Assembly (NCBI GenBank): GCA_030639305.1 | Contig: DAOWCY010000140.1 | Location: 1 to 18,996 of the forward strand | Length of the DNA stretch: 18,996 nucleotides | Direction: 5' to 3' | Source of the DNA: JAGLQA01 sp023135565 | GTDB taxonomy: Bacteria; Acidobacteriota; Aminicenantia; UBA2199 | Shown here: positions 1 through 7,919 of the stretch, piece after piece | Layout: the number at the start of each line of letters is the position of its first letter | How positions within the stretch are numbered: position 1 is the stretch's first letter | The notes under the pieces: model-generated | Told to the model about the DNA's origin: nothing | The model's database searches: none | Seen by the model: only the letters and a program-made list of their open reading frames with translations | Program-made: the position numbers and the translations under genes

Positions 1-30
1 TCACTTAAATGATACCACCATTTCTGCTAC

Positions 31-1206
31 TTGGAAAAGAAAAAGAGTGTCCTAAGCTTTTTTAAGGGGCATTTGATATGTAGATTGGGCGGATTACTTT
101 ATCTGAGCAAAAACGGGTTACTTTATCTGAGCGCTATAGATTACCTTTCAGCATTTAATCAGAGTCCTAAGAACCTCCTGGGATTAATTCCCCGGGACAA
201 AAAAGTTGTTGTTTTCGTCGATGAAATCCAATACCTTAAAGACCCTTCCAATTTCTTGAAATATATCTATGATGAACATAGAGAGAATATAAAATTGATC
301 GTTTCCGGGTCTTCCGCTTTTTATATGGACACGAAATTCGATGATTCTCTCAGCGGCAGGAAATGGCTTTATGTCCTTTATCCCATGGGATTCGAGGAAT
401 TTCTTTTTTTTAGAGATGATGCTCTATTCGAGCAGTGCATCAGCCATGGGATGGATATATTACAACCTGCTATTCGAAGAGAAATCGAAAGACTCTTCGA
501 GGAGTATATTCTTTATGGGGGTTACCCGGAAGTAATTACCTGTGATGACAATAGCTTCAAAAAAGAGATATTAAAAGATATTCTCTATTCTTACCTGAAA
601 AAAGATATCAAAGAGGCGGGGATAAAGCATGAGGACAAGTTTTATAATTTGCTGAAATTACTTGCCGCTCAGACAAGCAATCTACTCAATAAAAACGAAC
701 TGTGTCAAATCGTGAGCCTGTCACAAACCGCTGTTGAAAGTTACCTGGGGATCTTAAAAAAGACTTTTTACATTTCACTGGCGCCGCCGTTTTTTACTAA
801 GATGTCCAAAGAAATCAGCAGGATGCCGAAGATATTTTTTTTCGATACCGGTATTCGTAATGTGCTGCTGTCGAACTTTTTAAACCTGGACTTAAGAATC
901 GATAAGGGAAGTTTGTTGGAAAACGCGGTATTTAAATACTTTACAGGGACTCAAAGCCTTGAAGATATAAAGTTCTGGAGGAAGAAGACCGGGGCGGAGA
1001 TCGATTTTGTCATTAATGAGAAAGCATATGAGGTTAAATATTCCCTGGGGTCACTCAAAATGCAGCAGTTGCAAAGTTTTAAAAATTCTCATCCGGGTAT
1101 CGATCTTTCGGTTTTGTTTTACAGCGGCGAGACGTCGAGGGCGGATTGTCTCTATATTCCAAAATTCTTCCTGGACAAAAAGCCCCACCACGTGGGGAGG
1201 GGATAA
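31..1206 (+). CDS. DUF4143-type AAA ATPase lacking Walker A, probable 5'-truncated remnant
   Basis: The protein has the Walker B segment of the AAA/DUF4143 family (VVVFVDEIQYL, about residues 59-69), followed by the sensor-like stretch LIVSGSSAF and LSGR. Its C-terminal half has the DUF4143 features: a winged-helix-like part, FFFDTGIRN, and a nuclease-like end with GAEIDFVI and YEVKYS. No GxxxxGK[ST] loop precedes Walker B, although family members carry it 50-70 residues upstream. The reading frame is closed by TGA at 10-12, and the only early start is a TTG at 31 without a Shine-Dalgarno site. Residues about 21-36 contain an in-frame duplication (GLLYLS twice). Intact relatives are presumed ATPases of unclear function, sometimes toxin-like or mobile. 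I infer that the 5' end was lost or rearranged and that the product cannot bind ATP normally. The part upstream lies outside the window, so a split gene cannot be excluded. Confidence 0.7.
   Translation: MEKKKSVLSFFKGHLICRLGGLLYLSKNGLLYLSAIDYLSAFNQSPKNLLGLIPRDKKVVVFVDEIQYLKDPSNFLKYIYDEHRENIKLIVSGSSAFYMDTKFDDSLSGRKWLYVLYPMGFEEFLFFRDDALFEQCISHGMDILQPAIRREIERLFEEYILYGGYPEVITCDDNSFKKEILKDILYSYLKKDIKEAGIKHEDKFYNLLKLLAAQTSNLLNKNELCQIVSLSQTAVESYLGILKKTFYISLAPPFFTKMSKEISRMPKIFFFDTGIRNVLLSNFLNLDLRIDKGSLLENAVFKYFTGTQSLEDIKFWRKKTGAEIDFVINEKAYEVKYSLGSLKMQQLQSFKNSHPGIDLSVLFYSGETSRADCLYIPKFFLDKKPHHVGRG
91..132. repeat. 24-bp-period in-frame direct repeat at the broken ATPase 5' end
   Basis: Two 18-base copies (91-108 and 115-132) differ at one base and share TTACTTTATCTGAGC. 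They sit where the normal N-terminal ATP-binding region of the ATPase should be, and they translate to a duplicated GLLYLS. This fits local rearrangement or the scar of an insertion; the cause is not visible. Confidence 0.6.
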
Positions 1207-1333
1207 GCCACTTCGCCGCAGACAAGGAAAGTTCTAAAATTCAGCTAAATTTTGAAGGTTTAGTTTAAAAATTTACGCAAATTCGAGAAATTGGGTTGCA
1301 AAAAACCGGCCTCCGGCGGCCCTGCCGGGGGCT

Positions 1334-1367
1334 AAACTTTTGAAAAAGTTTAATCAAAACTTTTGAT
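1334..1367. terminator. A/T-rich double hairpin between convergent genes
   Basis: Two adjacent dyads lie in the roughly 200-base gap between the plus-strand ATPase and the minus-strand phosphatase. The first is AAACTTT-TGAA-AAAGTTT (1334-1351) and the second ATCAAA-ACT-TTTGAT (1353-1367), just after a GC-rich stretch (about 1305-1332). The position between convergent genes suits bidirectional termination, but the stems are AT-rich and there is no clean T-run. The same string could instead be a dispersed intergenic repeat. Confidence 0.35.
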
Positions 1368-1407
1368 AATTAGAGTCAAAAACGCTCACACGCTGCTCCT
1401 GCCGGGT

Positions 1408-3042
1408 TTATTTTAGGATTTTGATGATAATAAAAGTAACGTCGTCTTCAAATACTTTCCTGCCTACGAAACATTTCAACTCTTCGATCAACCTCTCCTT
1501 TATTTCATCTGCTCCTAAATGCTTGTTGGCTTTAAAAAATTCCTTTAACCTGTCATAAGAAAATTGTTCCCCTTCGGCATTCTCCGCTTCAACTAAACCG
1601 TCGGTGTAAAGAATAAGCACGTCCTTTTTTTTCAATTCCAACTGGGCGGTAAGGTAAGTGACGCCGGGAAACATGCCCACAGTAAGCGAACTCTCTTTCA
1701 ATTCAATCGCCTTGCCGCCGCGAAACAAAAATGGGAAATTATGACCGGCATTGATGTATCTCAGCAGCCGTTTCCTGCTGTCGTAACGGCAGGTAAAGGA
1801 AGTGACATAAAGATTGACTTCGGTGGTTTCGGCAATCAAATTATTCAGGTGGGCCAGGGTATTTAATATGCTGCGCTCCTTTTTGATGCGATAGATGAAA
1901 TTCGTCCTGAAAATCGACATCAAAAGCGAGGCCGGGATACCATGCCCGGAAATGTCGTTGAGTGTGAAAATCGTGTCGTTTTCGTCCAGTTTGACGATGT
2001 CGTAATAATCGCCGCCTACCTCGGAAGATGGAATGTTAATATATGCCACATCCAGTCCTTTTATTTCGACTTTCTCATGCAGCAGGAAAGACTGCTGTAT
2101 GCCCCTGGCAATTTGCAGTTCCTTTTCGATTTTCTCTTTTTCGATCATCTGCGTGTACATTTCGAACTTCTCTATCGAAATGGCGGCAAACACAGACAGC
2201 CCTCTTATCATAGATATCATACCGTCAGGAATGCTTTCACCTACCTTTATCTCCAATAAACCTAAGCGCTTCCTGGGGGTCTTTAAGGGAAAAACCACCT
2301 GCTGCCGGTTGATAACGGTTTCTTCGGGGCCGGGCTGGTGGGAAGAGGCGGTTTCCGAGGTGATCAGGTGGTGCACTTTGCCCTGGGATTCCACCAACAC
2401 ATTTATTTCCGTGGCATCCAGCAGGTCGCAGATGATCTTCTTCAGGTAGTCGAATACCTCCTGGAGGCTGAACGCCTGGGAGATGGTTTTGGCTAACTCG
2501 ATAAACAGGTCTTTTTCTTTAGTCTCTTCGGTTGCTTTTTTAAACAACATGGCGTTTTGTAAGGGGATGGCAACCACACTGGCGATGTATTCCAATAGTT
2601 CCGCGTCTTCTTCGCTAAATTTGCCGTCTATTTTATTGATGGCTTCCAGTACGCCGAGGAGCTTCTTGTTCATCAAAACCGGGACAGCCAGGATGGAGGT
2701 GGTTTTAAAATCCGTTTCCCGGTCGATGCGGGAAGTGAAACGCGGGTCTTTAGCGCAGTCGTTAATAATCAACCGTTTCTCTTCTTCAGCTACCCAGCCT
2801 ACTACCCCTTCTCGTTTCTTTAATACGATCTTCTTTAATTCGTCCTGCCTGTTCCCGGTGGCGGTTTCAAAATACAACTCCTCTCTTTTTGCGTTGTATA
2901 AAAAAATAGCGGATTCCCGGCAGTTCACGTACTGCCTCATCTTATCGGCAATCTTGTCGAGCAGGGAATTCAGGTCGATGACTCCATACAAATCACCGAA
3001 CTCTTTCCTGAAGTGTGTCGCTTTTTCTAATAATTCTTTCAT
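1408..3042 (-). CDS. GAF-domain PP2C-family serine phosphatase (RsbU/SpoIIE-like)
   Basis: A cytosolic signalling phosphatase of 544 residues. A GAF sensor domain occupies roughly residues 20-165 (note SILAVPVLMNKKLLGVLEAIN, a GAF core). A second, weaker GAF-like region follows at about 180-295, then a helical linker (about 296-320) and the SpoIIE-type PP2C domain to the C terminus. Metal-binding motifs of that family are present: EVGGDYYD (341-348), NDISGHGIPASLLM (362-375), YTDGLVEA, and EDDVTF near the end. In this family the domain usually dephosphorylates an anti-sigma factor antagonist, so the protein probably controls a partner-switching module; no such partner is encoded in the window. 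It is the last gene behind the exporter and fusion-protein genes on the same strand, 122 bases downstream. It has a plausible AAGGA ribosome-binding site just before ATG. The bound GAF ligand is unknown. Confidence 0.93.
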   Translation of the reverse strand: MKELLEKATHFRKEFGDLYGVIDLNSLLDKIADKMRQYVNCRESAIFLYNAKREELYFETATGNRQDELKKIVLKKREGVVGWVAEEEKRLIINDCAKDPRFTSRIDRETDFKTTSILAVPVLMNKKLLGVLEAINKIDGKFSEEDAELLEYIASVVAIPLQNAMLFKKATEETKEKDLFIELAKTISQAFSLQEVFDYLKKIICDLLDATEINVLVESQGKVHHLITSETASSHQPGPEETVINRQQVVFPLKTPRKRLGLLEIKVGESIPDGMISMIRGLSVFAAISIEKFEMYTQMIEKEKIEKELQIARGIQQSFLLHEKVEIKGLDVAYINIPSSEVGGDYYDIVKLDENDTIFTLNDISGHGIPASLLMSIFRTNFIYRIKKERSILNTLAHLNNLIAETTEVNLYVTSFTCRYDSRKRLLRYINAGHNFPFLFRGGKAIELKESSLTVGMFPGVTYLTAQLELKKKDVLILYTDGLVEAENAEGEQFSYDRLKEFFKANKHLGADEIKERLIEELKCFVGRKVFEDDVTFIIIKILK

Positions 3043-3128
3043 TTTAGTTCCTTGCCTGCGGCGGGAGCAGCCTTCGGCTGTCGGCTTTCAGCATTGGGCC
3101 ATCAGCACCCGGCCTTCGGCGGTTCCCT

Positions 3129-3156
3129 CATCATTCATAATTCATCATTCATAATT
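3129..3156. repeat. Perfect 14-bp tandem duplication
   Basis: The unit CATCATTCATAATT occurs twice head to tail (3129-3142 and 3143-3156) in the 122-base gap between the membrane fusion gene and the phosphatase gene. The gap also holds small GC hairpins, such as CAGCC-TTC-GGCTG near 3070. Simple AT-rich repeats of this sort are common between genes; no function is evident. Confidence 0.7.
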
Positions 3157-3164
3157 CAGCGCGG

Positions 3165-4499
3165 CTACTCGTCTATATGTTTTTTCAGGAGGGCTTTAAT
3201 GGGTTTGAAGAATCTTTCCAGCAAACGTACATCTTCGGTAATAATTTCCGCTGCGCCCTGCATCTCCTGGATGAATTCCAGTTCTTTTCCATAATTGGTT
3301 TTTAAACCGTAGGGCAGGTCAACTTCTAAGTGATAGTGGTTGTTCGTGGAAACTAAAGATTTCGCTTTTATAATGCCCCGTACCATGCCGTATTCCACGA
3401 AAGGATAATCGGCAAATTTTATATTGACTTTTTGCCCGATTTTTACCTTGGCCGAGCCCCGCACCGGCAGGACCACCTTGCCTATTATTTCACTGGCTTC
3501 AGAGGGCACTACGGTGAACACATTGTCCCCAACTTTAACATTTTGGGTGGCGCTCCAGAACTTCGTAAAAGAGACGACCCCCTTTACCGGCGTCTTTAGT
3601 ACAAATTTTTGCTCCCATAGGGCGAGATAGCCGCTTAGATCTTCATAGTATTTACTTAAAACCAATTGCAGTTGGTCGGCCTGTTTTTCCCGCTCCAACT
3701 CCTGTTCTAAAATTTGCTGACGCAGTTGGGAAATTTCTATCCTGGCGCGGGTTATTTCCGACCGGGCATTGGAAAAATCTTTCTCTGTCCGCAGGTGATC
3801 GCTTTTGGCGGTTCCAAAATCGTTCTGTGAAATGATACCTTCGTTATAAAGCTCTTCCGATCTTTTGTATCTCTGTTTGCTCAACTGAAGTTCTTCCGCG
3901 GCGATTTTCACGCTCTCGGTTTCCCGTTCGACTAATGTATTTTGTTTTTCAAGCTGCTCTTTTAAAGAGGCTATTTTTTTATTATGGTAATCGAGTTCTA
4001 TAAACCTGCGGTAATCTTCATAACTGTTTAAAAACTGGGCATAGGGGGACTGCAATTCTCCTAAGGCGTATTCCGTGTTAAAACTTACAAAACCGCCGCT
4101 TTCAAAACGAATAAAAAAGGATTTAATGGACTCTAATTGGTTTTTGAGTTCCGTTAGGTGGCGGTGGTTGACGCTGTTTTCGATAATGGCAATGTATTCC
4201 TCTTTTTTCACTTCCTGGTTGTTCTGTACGAATAGGTGCTGGATTTTGCCGCTGCTTTTGGCGACGATCACTGCCGGCGGGTTGGTGGTGGTCACTAAGA
4301 TGGCGGAAGAGATAATGTCCGGGTATTTGAAAAACCAACTGCCCACAAAAAAAAGAAAAATAATGCCGAAGAAAAGCGAAATGCCCCAACGAATAATCCA
4401 GATGGGGATATACCCCATGATCTCCTGCACCTCTTCGCTGCGGATTTCGATTTTGCTGATGTCGATTTGTTCTTGTGTTTTTTCCGCGTCTTCGCTCAT
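3165..4499 (-). CDS. HlyD-type membrane fusion protein of a peptide exporter
   Basis: A periplasmic adaptor of 444 residues. It has a short cytoplasmic N terminus, one membrane segment at about residues 36-57, a beta/lipoyl-like part (SGKIQHLFVQNNQEVKKEEYI is cut short here to VQNNQEVKKEEYI), and a long Glu/Lys/Gln-rich coiled coil (about 160-290). A second barrel part follows (LKTPVKGVVSFTKFWSATQ), then a C-terminal domain containing VGDNVFTVVP. This is the classic plan of the partner that links an ABC exporter to an outer-membrane channel. The gene starts 15 bases after the stop of the C39 exporter, so the two are almost surely co-transcribed and form one type-I-like export machine. No TolC-like gene is seen in the window. 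The start at 4499 has only a loosely spaced AAGGA upstream, which may indicate translation coupled to the exporter gene. Confidence 0.92.
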   Translation of the reverse strand: MSEDAEKTQEQIDISKIEIRSEEVQEIMGYIPIWIIRWGISLFFGIIFLFFVGSWFFKYPDIISSAILVTTTNPPAVIVAKSSGKIQHLFVQNNQEVKKEEYIAIIENSVNHRHLTELKNQLESIKSFFIRFESGGFVSFNTEYALGELQSPYAQFLNSYEDYRRFIELDYHNKKIASLKEQLEKQNTLVERETESVKIAAEELQLSKQRYKRSEELYNEGIISQNDFGTAKSDHLRTEKDFSNARSEITRARIEISQLRQQILEQELEREKQADQLQLVLSKYYEDLSGYLALWEQKFVLKTPVKGVVSFTKFWSATQNVKVGDNVFTVVPSEASEIIGKVVLPVRGSAKVKIGQKVNIKFADYPFVEYGMVRGIIKAKSLVSTNNHYHLEVDLPYGLKTNYGKELEFIQEMQGAAEIITEDVRLLERFFKPIKALLKKHIDE

Positions 4500-4514
4500 G
4501 GTCTTCCAGGTTCC

Positions 4515-6704
4515 TTAGCTCCCCAACTCCAATTGGTTCTTCACCAGGTTGTAGTAGGCTCCTCTTAGTTTGGTCAGTTCTTTGTGGGTGCCTTTTTCTA
4601 CGATTTTTCCTTTATCCAGGACAACGATCTGGTCGGCGTTTTTAACGGTGCTGAGCCGGTGGGCAACCACCACCACTGTCCTGCCTTTATAAAAATCTTC
4701 CAGGTTCTCCATGATAACCTTTTCATTATTGGCGTCTAAGGCATTGGTGGCTTCGTCGAAAAAGATGTACTGCGGGTCCGCATAGACGGCCCTGGCAATC
4801 AGTATACGCTGCTTCTGTCCCTGGCTTAAACCGTGGCCTTCCATGCCTATTTTGGTGTTGTATCCCAAAGGCAGGGATTCGATATATTCCTGGATGTTAG
4901 CGATCTTTACAGCCTGCAGCAGCTTCCTTTTGTCGATAGTTTCGTCCCGCACGGCAACATTTTTCGCTATGGATTCGGAAAAAATAAAACCGTCCTGCAT
5001 CACAACACCGGCTAACTGCCGCCACATGCGGCCGCTGAAATGGCTTAAGTAGATATCGCCCACTTTAATTTCCCCTTTGGTGGGCGGGTAAAAACCGAGC
5101 AGCAGTTTAACCAGGGTGGTCTTGCCGCTGCCGCTGGCGCCAACGACAGCCGTTATCTTACTTTGGGGTATTTCTAAATTTAAATCTTTTAATACAAACT
5201 CGGAATGGGGGCCCTCATATTGGAAAGAAAGATCAACCACCTTGAGGCTCCTTTTTTCCGGCAGGATGGTAATTTTGTCATCATCCGGGCTTTCTTCGTC
5301 TTTTTTGGTATGGATTTCGCCCAATCGTTCCAGGCTGATTTTTGCATCCTGGGTGGCGTGGAGAAACCTGATCAGTTGGTCTAAGGGGCCGTTTAATTGG
5401 CCGATAATATACTGCACCGCCAACATCATGCCCAGGGTCATGTCTCCTTCCACCACTGCTTTGGCGGCGATGAAAGTGATAAAAATATTTTTAGTCTGGT
5501 TGATGAATACCGAACCGGCCTGTTGGTACTGGCTTAAGCCCAGGCTTTTAAGGCTGATCCTGAACAATTTGGCCTGGATTTTTTCCCAGGCCCAGCGTTT
5601 TTGTTTTTCGCAATTATTCAGTTTGATCTCCTGCATACCGGTAATCACCTGGATGAGGGTGCTCTGGTTCTCCGCCAGTTGGGAAAAACGTTTATAATCG
5701 AGTTCCCGCCGTTTCTTCATAAAGAGGTAGATCCAGAAGATATACAACACGCTGCCCACTATAAAAACAGCAAATATCTGGAAATTGTAAATCAATAAAA
5801 CCACACCGAAAACCACCAGGTTAAACAAAGAGAAAAGGATATCTAATGTGGAGGTAGTTAAGAAGGCTTCTATACGCCGGTGGTCCCCGATGCGCTGCAT
5901 AATATCCCCGATCATTTTGGAGTCGAAAAATCCTACCGGCAGTTTCATCAATTTAATCAAAAAATCCGATATGAGCGATATATTAATGCGGGTGCTGATA
6001 TGCAGCAGTATCCAGCCGCGAATAAATTCCACCGCCGAGCTGGAGACAAAAAGTACCATCTGGGCAACAAGCACCAATGTAATAAAATTTATATCCCGGT
6101 TGTTAATACCGAAATCGACAATGGCCTGGGTCAGGAAGGGGAAGATCATTTGCAGCAGGCTGCCTAAAAACATGCCTAAAACCAGTTGAGATAGGAATTT
6201 TTTATAGGGTCTGAGGTAGGAAAAAAGGAATTTAAAACCCTTTTTGTCCAGGCTCTCATCTGCGCCGGCATAAAAATCGGGAGTAGGTTCTAAAAGCAGG
6301 CATATACCCTGCTCTTCATGATCTTTTTTGGTGCTGAGCCAGCCTTTTAAGAATTCTTCTTTGGTATATTTGATCAGCCCATGAGCCGGGTCGGAAACAT
6401 ACACCTTATCGTTTTTTATTTTATAAATAACGATAAAATGATTCTGCCTCCAGTGGGCAATGCATGGTAGAACTGCCTCTTCGGCCAATTTTTCAAAGTT
6501 CAAGCGCACTCCGATGGTGCGCAGCCCGATGGACTCGGCCGCGTCGCTGGTGCCTAACATGGAAACCCCTTCGCGGGTAATAAAGCTGCGTTCTCGCAGG
6601 GTTTGAATGGAGTAAGATTTGCCGTAGTATTTAGCTACTATTGCCAGCGAGGTAGGGCCGCAGTCCATAGCGTCCATCTGTTTAATGAAAGGAAAACTTG
6701 CCAT
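4515..6704 (-). CDS. Peptidase C39-containing ABC exporter (PCAT), double-glycine leader processing
   Basis: An inner-membrane protein of 729 residues that should remove GG leaders from peptides and export the cores. The N-terminal C39 cysteine protease (1 to about 125) shows the catalytic set: C15 in MDCGPTSL, H89 in NHFIVIY, D105 in SDPAHG, with Q9 as likely oxyanion residue. The membrane domain spans about 160-450. The nucleotide-binding domain has Walker A GASGSGKT (522-529), Q570, signature LSQGQ (626-630), Walker B YIFFDE (646-651) and the H-loop H682. All catalytic residues are intact and the length is normal. The membrane fusion gene follows 15 bases later. No Shine-Dalgarno site precedes the ATG, and a consensus-like promoter ends about 10 bases upstream, so the message may be leaderless. 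The N terminus, with FPFIKQMDxMDCG, matches the family, so a later start is unlikely. The GG-leader peptides at 18303 onward are candidate cargo. Confidence 0.96.
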   Translation of the reverse strand: MASFPFIKQMDAMDCGPTSLAIVAKYYGKSYSIQTLRERSFITREGVSMLGTSDAAESIGLRTIGVRLNFEKLAEEAVLPCIAHWRQNHFIVIYKIKNDKVYVSDPAHGLIKYTKEEFLKGWLSTKKDHEEQGICLLLEPTPDFYAGADESLDKKGFKFLFSYLRPYKKFLSQLVLGMFLGSLLQMIFPFLTQAIVDFGINNRDINFITLVLVAQMVLFVSSSAVEFIRGWILLHISTRINISLISDFLIKLMKLPVGFFDSKMIGDIMQRIGDHRRIEAFLTTSTLDILFSLFNLVVFGVVLLIYNFQIFAVFIVGSVLYIFWIYLFMKKRRELDYKRFSQLAENQSTLIQVITGMQEIKLNNCEKQKRWAWEKIQAKLFRISLKSLGLSQYQQAGSVFINQTKNIFITFIAAKAVVEGDMTLGMMLAVQYIIGQLNGPLDQLIRFLHATQDAKISLERLGEIHTKKDEESPDDDKITILPEKRSLKVVDLSFQYEGPHSEFVLKDLNLEIPQSKITAVVGASGSGKTTLVKLLLGFYPPTKGEIKVGDIYLSHFSGRMWRQLAGVVMQDGFIFSESIAKNVAVRDETIDKRKLLQAVKIANIQEYIESLPLGYNTKIGMEGHGLSQGQKQRILIARAVYADPQYIFFDEATNALDANNEKVIMENLEDFYKGRTVVVVAHRLSTVKNADQIVVLDKGKIVEKGTHKELTKLRGAYYNLVKNQLELGS

Positions 6705-6713
6705 AATTTTACT

Positions 6714-6742
6714 ATTATATGGTATTCCGGGTGAATTTTCAA
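6714..6742 (-). promoter_or_regulatory. Sigma-70-like promoter for the exporter operon, very short leader
   Basis: Read on the minus strand, TTGAAA (6742-6737) is followed after 17 bases by TATAAT (6719-6714). The exporter ATG begins at 6704, so a start site about 7 bases after the -10 box would leave a leader of only a few bases. No GGAGG-like site exists in between (AGTAAAATT). The match to consensus is strong; the leaderless reading is inference. Confidence 0.7.
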
Positions 6743-6777
6743 TACGACAGGCTAAAAATAAGCATATAAAAAAAAAT

Positions 6778-6806
6778 GCCCGGGAGTGAGGGGAGGACTC
6801 CCGGGC
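6778..6806. terminator. Strong hairpin terminator upstream of the exporter promoter
   Basis: A perfect 10-bp stem (GCCCGGGAGT, 6778-6787, with ACTCCCGGGC, 6797-6806) encloses a 9-base loop. On the minus strand it runs straight into a T-rich tract (complement of the A-run at about 6768-6777), the form of an intrinsic terminator. On the plus strand it is followed by TTTGTTTATG, so it may work both ways. It lies between divergent genes and would stop leftward read-through into the exporter operon, leaving that operon to its own promoter. Confidence 0.7.
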
Positions 6807-7118
6807 TTTGTTTATGTTAATCGAATACCGGTTGATGAAAAATTTCTTAAAAGAGAATCTTTTTCTTTAATTTTAGAATATATTATATACCTCTTTTTTG
6901 CCATTTCAATTGGACCAAAGTTCTATTTTTGGTTGTATAGGCAAAAAAAAAAAATAGGACTAAAGTTTTATTTTTGATGGTGGGGTTGTACTCGCACAGT
7001 CTTTTGCAAAAAGGGGGGCGCCCCCAACCTATGAGGGGTCTGGGGAACACATTTTCGGCCAACTTACCCTTAAAAGCGGGTTTTTGCAAAAAAACGGGGT
7101 TTTTTTTGCCGGAAAAAG
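6807..7118. other. Non-coding stretch with direct repeats and hairpins
   Basis: No convincing gene lies here; open frames are short and without ribosome-binding sites. Structure seen: two near-identical 20-base blocks, GGAC[CT]AAAGTT[CT]TATTTTTG, at 6912-6931 and 6957-6976 (18 of 20 equal, start to start 45 bases); a GGGGGGCGCCCCC-like self-complementary block near 7014-7026; repeated TTTTGCAAAAA; and a 9-bp A/T-arm hairpin at 7086-7109. Roles as operator sites or a small RNA cannot be decided from sequence alone. Confidence 0.5.
7086..7109. repeat. A/T-arm hairpin GCAAAAAAA / TTTTTTTGC
   Basis: A perfect 9-bp stem (7086-7094 with 7101-7109) closes a CGGGGT loop about 60 bases before the histidine kinase gene. 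The T-tract on its right arm resembles a terminator, and it could insulate the kinase promoter that follows directly. Confidence 0.45.
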
Positions 7119-7147
7119 TTGTATTTATCGCCGGAATGTATTAATAT
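7119..7147 (+). promoter_or_regulatory. Possible promoter of the kinase-regulator pair
   Basis: TTGTAT (7119-7124) and TAATAT (7142-7147) are separated by 17 bases, ahead of the kinase start at 7173 or 7212. The match is fair, and the surrounding DNA is AT-rich, so chance hits are likely. Confidence 0.35.
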
Positions 7148-7172
7148 ATACAGTTCATGAAATATACGACTC

Positions 7173-7919
7173 ATGGAAGAAGATAATGTAAAAATCGAAG
7201 AGGTTGAACCTATGTTGGCGCTGGACGAAAAATTGGTTTTTTTAAGAAATATATCATCTGAAATATCCCACGAAATTAACAACCCCCTTTTTGCAATTTC
7301 CAATTCCTACCAGTTGATAAAGAAGTATCTGCCCACGGATAATGAACGGGTAACCCAGGCAGCCGGGGTGTTAGACAGGGAACTTAAGCGTTTTAGAAAC
7401 CTTACCCGCAATCTGTTTTCCTTTACCCTAAATGCCGTGGAGGAACCGGCGCAAGCGGATTTGATCGCCCTGGTCGGCGCCGCAGTCGAAGTTCTCGACA
7501 GCAGTAATAGTTTAGGAAAAACGGAAGTCGACTTTAAGGGCCGGGGATTGTCTTTTCCCCTCTACTGCCGCCCGGGATCTTTGCAGCAGGTGTTTATCAA
7601 CTTGCTGAAAAACTCCGCAGCGGCCATGGCCGGCAAGAGTAAAGGTAAAGTGGTTATCGAAGCGGCAGAGGAAGAACAAGATTACAGGATCGACGTTATC
7701 GACAATGGACCCGGCATACCGGGATCAATCAAAGCCCAGGTTTTTCTACCTGTTTGGGAACATGGAAGCGGAAAAATCGTCGGTGTGGGATTATACATCT
7801 CTTTTAACATTATTACCAATCACGGCGGCACCATCACCCTGGACGGTAGTAGTAAACAAGGCGCGCATTTTATAATAAAGATTCCAAAGGCCGACCAAGG
7901 AGGTCCGAAGAATGGTTAA
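7173..7919 (+). CDS. Small cytosolic sensor histidine kinase, NtrB-like core
   Basis: The 248-residue protein is little more than the catalytic core. It has the H-box SHEINNPL (phospho-accepting H33), an N-box with NLLKNSAAAM (N147), the G1 box DNGPGIP (177-183) and the G2 box GVGLYIS (204-210). There is no membrane segment and no recognisable sensor domain; only about 20 residues precede the dimerisation helix. The input must come from a partner or from the helix itself. The gene overlaps the response regulator by 8 bases, so the two are co-translated and form a cognate pair. Two starts are possible. ATG 7173 has no clear Shine-Dalgarno site. ATG 7212 (residue 14) follows GAAGAGG with 8-base spacing and keeps the whole core; I favour the latter slightly. 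Confidence 0.9.
   Translation: MEEDNVKIEEVEPMLALDEKLVFLRNISSEISHEINNPLFAISNSYQLIKKYLPTDNERVTQAAGVLDRELKRFRNLTRNLFSFTLNAVEEPAQADLIALVGAAVEVLDSSNSLGKTEVDFKGRGLSFPLYCRPGSLQQVFINLLKNSAAAMAGKSKGKVVIEAAEEEQDYRIDVIDNGPGIPGSIKAQVFLPVWEHGSGKIVGVGLYISFNIITNHGGTITLDGSSKQGAHFIIKIPKADQGGPKNG

Noticed and set aside
4075..4518. Plus-strand open frame opposite the membrane fusion gene
   Set aside because: Antisense shadow of a clear HlyD-type gene; no ribosome site and no plausible product.
6786..6977. Open frame of 63 codons and its minus-strand neighbours at 6883-7303
   Set aside because: They lie in a low-complexity AT-rich stretch with repeats, or overlap the kinase gene, and lack ribosome sites.
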